Position numbers and translations under genes: made by a program. From positions 57,467-121,466 of the forward strand of contig NZ_QHKM01000011.1 of assembly GCF_003258365.1 (NCBI RefSeq): a stretch of DNA of 64,000 bases, written 5' to 3'. The notes beneath the pieces are model-generated. The model was not told the origin of the DNA, ran no database searches, and worked only from the letters and a program-made list of their open reading frames with translations. Source of the stretch: Hymenobacter edaphi (GTDB taxonomy: Bacteria > Bacteroidota > Bacteroidia > Cytophagales > Hymenobacteraceae). Within the stretch, counting starts at the first letter, position 1, and every line of letters begins with the position of its first letter. Of the stretch, positions 59,572 through 64,000 are shown piece by piece.

Positions 59572-60552
59572 TTAATCCAGATTCAGCCGCTCGCGCACCA
59601 GGTACTCGCGGTGCCCATTCAGCTGCACCATTTCGGCCAGAAACCCGACCAGAAACAGCTGCACGCCCACCACCACGGCCACCAGGGCGAAGAAGAACAG
59701 CGGCTGATCCGTCACCGAGCGGGCCCGCAGGTTGTGCATCGACAGCCAGAACTTTTCGCCCGTCAGCCACAGGGCAATAACGGCCCCGACGAAGAAGGCC
59801 AGCACGCCCATGGTGCCGAAAAAGTGCATGGGCCGCCGCCGGAACCGGCTCACGAAGGTGATGCTGAGCAGATCCAGAAAGCCGTAGACGAAGCGCTCCA
59901 GGCCGAACTTGGTCACGCCGTACTTCCGCTCCTGGTGCTGCACCACCTTCTCGCCGATGCGCCGGAAGCCGGCCCACTTGGCAATAACCGGGATGTAGCG
60001 GTGCATCTCGCCGTACACTTCAATGCTCTTCACCACGCGGTGGTTGTAGGCCTTGAGGCCGCAGTTGAAGTCGTGCAGCTGAATGCCCGAAATCCAGCGC
60101 GTCACGCCGTTGAACAGCTTGGTCGGAATGGTCTTCGACAGCGGGTCGAAGCGCTTTTTCTTCCAGCCGCTGATCAAATCGTACTGCTCCTCGGTGATGA
60201 GGCGGTACAGCTCGGGCAACTCCTCGGGCGAGTCCTGCAGGTCGGCGTCCATGGTGCACACCACCCGGCCGCGCGTGGCCCGGAAGCCCGTGTCCAGCGC
60301 CGCCGACTTGCCGTAATTGCGGTTGAAACGGATGCCGCGCAGGGCCGCGTCCGCGGCCGCCAGCTCTTCGATTACTTCCCAGGAGTTGTCCGTCGAGCCG
60401 TCGTCGATCAGGATGACTTCGTACGTAAGCCCGTGGGCCTGCAGCACGCGCCGAATCCACTGCGTCAGCTCCGGCAACGATTCAGCCTCGTTGAGCAGCG
60501 GAATGACGATGGACAACTCAACGGGAAAGGGTTTCGAAGCAGAATTACTCAA
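59572..60552 (-). CDS. GT2 polyprenol-phosphate glycosyltransferase with C-terminal membrane helices
   Basis: A 326-residue family-2 glycosyltransferase of the GtrB/ArnC type. IVIPLLNEAESLPEL, DDGSTDNSW and TMDADLQDSPEE are the catalytic blocks; two hydrophobic segments at about 230 and 270 (MGVLAFFVGAVIALWL, FFFALVAVVVGVQLFLVGF) anchor it. It probably transfers a sugar to undecaprenyl phosphate. No ATG is available: TTG 60552 overlaps the stop of the DUF4199 gene by 8 bases. The order DUF4199-GT2 looks like a conserved operon. Confidence 0.87.
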   Translation of the reverse strand: MSNSASKPFPVELSIVIPLLNEAESLPELTQWIRRVLQAHGLTYEVILIDDGSTDNSWEVIEELAAADAALRGIRFNRNYGKSAALDTGFRATRGRVVCTMDADLQDSPEELPELYRLITEEQYDLISGWKKKRFDPLSKTIPTKLFNGVTRWISGIQLHDFNCGLKAYNHRVVKSIEVYGEMHRYIPVIAKWAGFRRIGEKVVQHQERKYGVTKFGLERFVYGFLDLLSITFVSRFRRRPMHFFGTMGVLAFFVGAVIALWLTGEKFWLSMHNLRARSVTDQPLFFFALVAVVVGVQLFLVGFLAEMVQLNGHREYLVRERLNLD

Positions 60553-61078
60553 ACTCGGGGCGGTTACGCTTGGTGATGGCCGAAATAATCAGGGAGAGCA
60601 GAAAAGCGAAAAACGCCGTGCCCAGCACCGCTAACAGAATACCCACCGGGCCGGTGCCGCTGAACTTCTGCGTCATCTGAATGGCCTGGTCGATCTGCTC
60701 GTCGCTCATCTTGCCGTCGGCCTCGAACTTGGCGCGCAGGGCGTTCATGGTGTTTTCCACGTACTGCGGATCGATGAACGTGATGTAGATGTAGCGGAAG
60801 ATGCCGCTCAGCAGCCCGATGACGGCGCCCGCCACGGTGGCAATGCCCAGGCCCTGGCCGTAGGACATAAACCCGGCGTTGTGCTCCTTGTAGTAGCGGT
60901 GCGCCAGCACAATGCCCCCGATCAGGATGATAAACGTGATGACGCCCATGGCGGAGTTCTGCTCCATCCCCGTCATCATCAGGATAAACGAGTAAATGAT
61001 GGTGACAATGCCCGTAATCACGCCGTAGCGCAGGCCGGCGGCGGTGGTAGTAACGGCGGAGGTAGTGGTGCTTTCCAT
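60545..61078 (-). CDS. DUF4199-family membrane protein
   Basis: A 177-residue membrane protein with four hydrophobic segments: after a polar N-terminus, GLRYGVITGIVTIIYSFILMMTG, ITFIILIGGIVLAHRY, GLGIATVAGAVIGLLSGIF and LLAVLGTAFFAFLLSLIISAI. This layout is that of DUF4199, a Bacteroidota membrane family of unknown function. A soluble loop of about 50 residues (VENTMNALRAKFEADGKMSDEQ) lies before the last segment. The stop overlaps the GT2 start. Confidence 0.88.
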   Translation of the reverse strand: MESTTTSAVTTTAAGLRYGVITGIVTIIYSFILMMTGMEQNSAMGVITFIILIGGIVLAHRYYKEHNAGFMSYGQGLGIATVAGAVIGLLSGIFRYIYITFIDPQYVENTMNALRAKFEADGKMSDEQIDQAIQMTQKFSGTGPVGILLAVLGTAFFAFLLSLIISAITKRNRPEFE

Positions 61079-61112
61079 AGGAAAAGTGTTGGGGTTGTGA
61101 GAGAAGAAGGTG

Positions 61113-61631
61113 TTACCGGCGTAAGAAAATAGCCCCGGGCAAGATAAGGAACAGCCCCGCTATTAATTTCTTTTGAAATTCCTCGTTCGCCACGCCCCGC
61201 GCCGTCCCCGCTGCCACGGGCAAGCTCCGCAGATTGGCCTCGTACGCGGCCGTGCTCAGCTCTTTTTCGCTGAACTGCCTGCGACTCGCCCGCACGATAC
61301 TGGTCGATTCCTCCAGGTTTCGCCGCAGCAACGGCTCCCCTCCCGCTCGGGCCACGCTATAAGTTCCCAGCGCCGACAGCACCGCCGTCAGCCCGGCGGC
61401 TACCAGCCCTACCAGCAGCTGCCGGCCCAACGAGGCCCATTCCCGGTACTGCTTGCGCACCTGCCACTGGGCCACCACTGCCGCCACCGGCGCCACCAGA
61501 ATGCTCATCAGCCGCTTCGGCCCAAAAGGGTTTTGCCCGGTGGCGTACAGCAGTACGGTCCACGCAATGCAGATGACACCTGCCACCACGCCCACGCGCA
61601 GCGCCGTCCGGATTACCGCTTGATTATTCAT
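61113..61631 (-). CDS. DUF4199-like membrane protein, second copy
   Basis: A 172-residue membrane protein, diverged paralogue of the next gene: RTALRVGVVAGVICIAWTVLLYATG at the N-terminus, three further hydrophobic segments and a polar loop of about 60 residues (NLEESTSIVRASRRQFSEKE) before the last. ATG 61631 is used; the longer frame adds a polar leader from the intergenic space. It stands 34 bases upstream of the first DUF4199 gene and 69 bases downstream of the BatA-like gene. Confidence 0.75.
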   Translation of the reverse strand: MNNQAVIRTALRVGVVAGVICIAWTVLLYATGQNPFGPKRLMSILVAPVAAVVAQWQVRKQYREWASLGRQLLVGLVAAGLTAVLSALGTYSVARAGGEPLLRRNLEESTSIVRASRRQFSEKELSTAAYEANLRSLPVAAGTARGVANEEFQKKLIAGLFLILPGAIFLRR

Positions 61632-61700
61632 GCTTACAGCCGGTCTGCTTGCTGACCGAAGCGGCAAGTTAGGCCTCTTTTTATCAAGTTTCGCCCCCTG

Positions 61701-63743
61701 CTACGCCGCCTGCGCCGTCAGCCGCTCCCGCCGCTGGCCGAAGCGCAGCACCAGCACTTCGCCCAGCAGGCACAGCAGCGCCCCGAGCAGGCAGTAGCGC
61801 CACAGCGGCGTGCCGTTGTGCTCCTCGGCCAGCTGAGCCGCCGCGCTTCGCTCCCCGCCGGCTTCGTACACGTGCACGTTCGGGTAAGCAGCCATCAGCT
61901 GCCGCAGTTCCTCCGCCGAATACTGCGCCAGCTCCGACTCCTTTTTGTCTACGTTGAAGGCCAGGGTCGTGAGCACCTGGTCGTTCAGCGTGAGCTGGTA
62001 GTAGCCGGGCTGCCGCATGGGCGTCGGCAGCTGCAGATACAGCCGGCCATTGCGCACCTGCTGCGTCGGCACGTACGCGTTGCTGTCGTTACGCAGCTTA
62101 TAAACCTGCTCGGCGCCAGCCGTTGCAGGTACCGGCGGCCGTAGGACCACAGCCCGGTCCGTCAGGCGGTAAGCCGGCAGCTGCTCACTGGCCTTGCTCA
62201 GCGTGGCCAGCCGGTACATCACCGGCACGAACAGCGGATGTTCGGCAAAGGTCGAAAACCCGGTCTGCAGCGGCGAGGCAAACAGATACACCATTCCTTC
62301 GCCGCTGCGGAAACCTGAAAGGAACGGTTGCCCATCCCGAAACTGCAGCACGTCGGTCGTCGAGCGGCCCCAGCTAAGCACCGGAGTGGCCACGGGCATA
62401 TCCGGCTGCCGGGTTTGCTCCGCGAATACATCCTTAAAAAACGGGCTCTGCTGATTTGGTACGGCCACTTCCTGAGCTGCATTACCCGAAGTCCAGCGCA
62501 CCGAGGTCAAGCTCAGTGTAGCCCACAGCTGCTCGTAACCTGCCCGCAGGCCCGTGGTCGTCGGCGGTACTACCACCAGCGTGCCCCCTCGCCGCACAAA
62601 TTCTGCTACTGCCGTTTGCCAAGCACTGCTCAGGCGACTATTGCCTTGAATCAACACCAAATCGGCGCCGGCCACGGCGGCCGTGTTGTTGTCGGGCCGC
62701 AGCTGGGTGTAGGCAAATATGGTTTCGTTCGGATACAGCTTCTGCGTCGCCGTGCCGCTGCCACTCACGTCCAGCACCCGAATACGTCCCGACGGTTTCA
62801 GCGTGAAGTAGTAGGTGTTATCGTAGGTTACGGGCTGCTCCTCGATTTCAACCCGGCAATACTGCGTCGCCGTGCCGCTTAGCCGAACGCGCATCGTATT
62901 TTCCACCATTTCACCTGCCGGTACCGTGTTGGTGTAAGCCGCTACCTGCCGCTGACCAATAAACACGCGCACCTGTACATTGGGAGCAGCCTGGCTGCCA
63001 CCATTACGCAGGCGCACGTGTAACGGCAACTCCACGTTGCTACGCACAAACTCTTCCGGCGAGAATACGCTGTCCACGTAGATATTAGCCGTGGCTCGGG
63101 GAGTTAATGGCAGCAGGTATACTTCCCCTGCTCCCCTCAGACTGCGCACATCCGCAGGACCAAAACCCGTTTTTTGAAAGTCCGAGGCTACAAACGTGGT
63201 CTGCTTGACTCCAGCTAGCTGATTCTCCAACTGTCGCAGTTCTGCGCCAATGCCAGCACTGGCAGCCGAAGCAGTCAGCTGATCCAGTTCCTCTGTCAGC
63301 TTATCCGCGTTCATACTGCCTTGCGGAGTACGGCCATTCCAGATACGGTATTGTGCGGTCCTGGGAAAAGCCCGAGCAATGCTCTGGATTTCCTCTACCC
63401 CCTGTTCCAGCATCGGCTTCCCCTGACTGGTTTCCGCGGTCATGCTGGGCGAAGCATCGATCAGCACATTGGTATCCGCCCCGATTGCCGTCTTTTGATC
63501 AGATGCAGGAATGAATGGCTGACAAAACAGCAATATCAACAAAGCCATAAAGCCTAAGCGCAGCCCCAACACCAACAGGTGTTGCAATCGGCGCTGTTTA
63601 GCACTCAGTAGCTTGACCTCGCGGATGAATTCAACATTGGTAAATAGCACCCGTTGAGGCCGGCGAAGCTCATATAAGTGTAAAAATACAGGAACGCCCA
63701 AAGCCAGCAAGCCCAGCAAAAACCATGGATGAGTAAGCGTCAT
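61701..63743 (-). CDS. BatA-domain (aerotolerance) protein with vWA-like region
   Basis: A 680-residue membrane protein. The N-terminus (HPWFLLGLLALGVPVFLHLYELRRP, then a second hydrophobic segment at about 60-75) is the BatA/BatB aerotolerance-regulator motif. A von Willebrand A-like region follows (NVLIDASPSMTAE, a DxSxS site). About 230-600 is beta-rich with a glutamine amidotransferase-like middle (FVRRGGTLVVVPPTT). One hydrophobic segment near residue 660 ends the protein. Members are membrane-associated; role is unproven. It heads the operon of DUF4199 and glycosyltransferase genes. Confidence 0.87.
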   Translation of the reverse strand: MTLTHPWFLLGLLALGVPVFLHLYELRRPQRVLFTNVEFIREVKLLSAKQRRLQHLLVLGLRLGFMALLILLFCQPFIPASDQKTAIGADTNVLIDASPSMTAETSQGKPMLEQGVEEIQSIARAFPRTAQYRIWNGRTPQGSMNADKLTEELDQLTASAASAGIGAELRQLENQLAGVKQTTFVASDFQKTGFGPADVRSLRGAGEVYLLPLTPRATANIYVDSVFSPEEFVRSNVELPLHVRLRNGGSQAAPNVQVRVFIGQRQVAAYTNTVPAGEMVENTMRVRLSGTATQYCRVEIEEQPVTYDNTYYFTLKPSGRIRVLDVSGSGTATQKLYPNETIFAYTQLRPDNNTAAVAGADLVLIQGNSRLSSAWQTAVAEFVRRGGTLVVVPPTTTGLRAGYEQLWATLSLTSVRWTSGNAAQEVAVPNQQSPFFKDVFAEQTRQPDMPVATPVLSWGRSTTDVLQFRDGQPFLSGFRSGEGMVYLFASPLQTGFSTFAEHPLFVPVMYRLATLSKASEQLPAYRLTDRAVVLRPPVPATAGAEQVYKLRNDSNAYVPTQQVRNGRLYLQLPTPMRQPGYYQLTLNDQVLTTLAFNVDKKESELAQYSAEELRQLMAAYPNVHVYEAGGERSAAAQLAEEHNGTPLWRYCLLGALLCLLGEVLVLRFGQRRERLTAQAA

Positions 63744-63820
63744 ATACTTGATTCAGGATATCACCTGTTACTTCAAAGAACGCAAAATCAGTCCAAAAGA
63801 CGCCCCACAAGCTGATTCAG

Positions 63821-64000
63821 CTATAAATTGAATCTGCAAAGCCATAAATAATTGTTGTCGCCTGCTCCAGCGTTAGCGGTGCCGTTTGGGTCGATAAGCG
63901 CATTCAGACCTCCGTAGCAGGCGTATACGCCGCCGGTGATACCACCCCCGCCGCCCAACAAGCCATAATTGCGGCAGCGGAAGGGGCGCAGGCGGGCATC
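63821..64000 (-). CDS. C-terminal end of an unknown protein (cut by window edge)
   Basis: The minus strand is open from the right edge to a TAG at 63821-63823, giving the last 59 residues of a gene that continues beyond 64000. The sequence is rich in Gly, Asn and Tyr (GLLGGGGGITGGVYACYGG, NALIDPNGTANAGAG, then NNYLWLCRFNL) and contains three Cys (RCRN, YACYG, LCRF). This composition and regularity do not look like random high-GC sequence, so it is probably a real, perhaps secreted, protein. No family recognised. No gene lies between it and the BatA-like start (63744-63820). Confidence 0.6.
   Translation of the reverse strand, partial: DARLRPFRCRNYGLLGGGGGITGGVYACYGGLNALIDPNGTANAGAGDNNYLWLCRFNL

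Noticed and set aside
1..64000. tRNA, rRNA, CRISPR array, integrase or transposase genes
   Set aside because: No cloverleaf with GTTCGA-type T-arm and acceptor pairing, no regularly spaced identical repeats with unique spacers, and no DDE, tyrosine or serine recombinase motif was seen.

Overview
The window looks like chromosome from a high-GC member of the Bacteroidota, most likely Hymenobacter or a close relative in the Cytophagales. Pointers are the type IX secretion C-terminal signal on the 1440-residue protein at 51760, promoter-like TAnnTTTG/TAnnTTCG boxes typical of the phylum, few Shine-Dalgarno sequences, a GT3-type glycogen synthase, a biosynthetic arginine decarboxylase of the Bacteroidota type, DUF4199 proteins and menA. 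This assignment is inference from gene content; no rRNA, tRNA, CRISPR array, phage or transposase was recognised.

Layout. 1-8.6 kb: the end of a YfcC-type transporter, an unknown membrane protein, a loose group of peptidoglycan-active genes (amidase, unknown membrane protein, unknown cytosolic protein, GH108 muramidase), a two-gene YeeE/YedE sulfur transporter and another membrane protein. 8.6-14.6 kb: a methyltransferase, then a glycogen locus (GH13 branching-type enzyme, GT3 glycogen synthase). 14.7-26 kb: mostly housekeeping: STAS protein, ribonuclease Z, queuosine-precursor transporter, TrpRS, a CoA transferase, an oxidoreductase, a small ABC transporter and a DEAD-box helicase. 26.3-30.8 kb: a compact light-sensing operon: heme oxygenase (makes biliverdin), bacteriophytochrome kinase, single-domain response regulator, and a receiver-kinase hybrid. 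30.8-41.5 kb: a nuclease/helicase-like DUF2075 protein, menA, a glutathione peroxidase lipoprotein, a LOG-family protein, ArgRS, a YbaY-like lipoprotein, divergent arginase and arginine decarboxylase, and two paralogous 48-50 residue lipoproteins. 41.5-49.4 kb: a GmhB-like phosphatase, protoporphyrinogen oxidase, a dolichol-phosphate-mannose-synthase-like GT2, TerC, an unusual AsmA-like/GT51 fusion and purB. 49.6-56.4 kb: tandem LuxR-type regulators followed by a giant T9SS-secreted IPT/TIG protein translationally coupled to a small PID-CTERM-like protein. 56.8-64 kb: a Cys-rich GT9 glycosyltransferase and a leftward run of envelope genes (BatA-like, two DUF4199 proteins, GT2, GT4), ending in a gene cut by the right edge.

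The intergenic spaces carry unusually many perfect or near-perfect hairpins. Some are terminators. Others appear to be an interspersed palindromic repeat family (6143, 16285, 59432), a pair of GGACATA hairpins (21217 and, loosely related, 33865), and a degenerate 42-bp tandem array (58040-58249). Many long ORFs antisense to real genes are artefacts of the high GC content and were left out.
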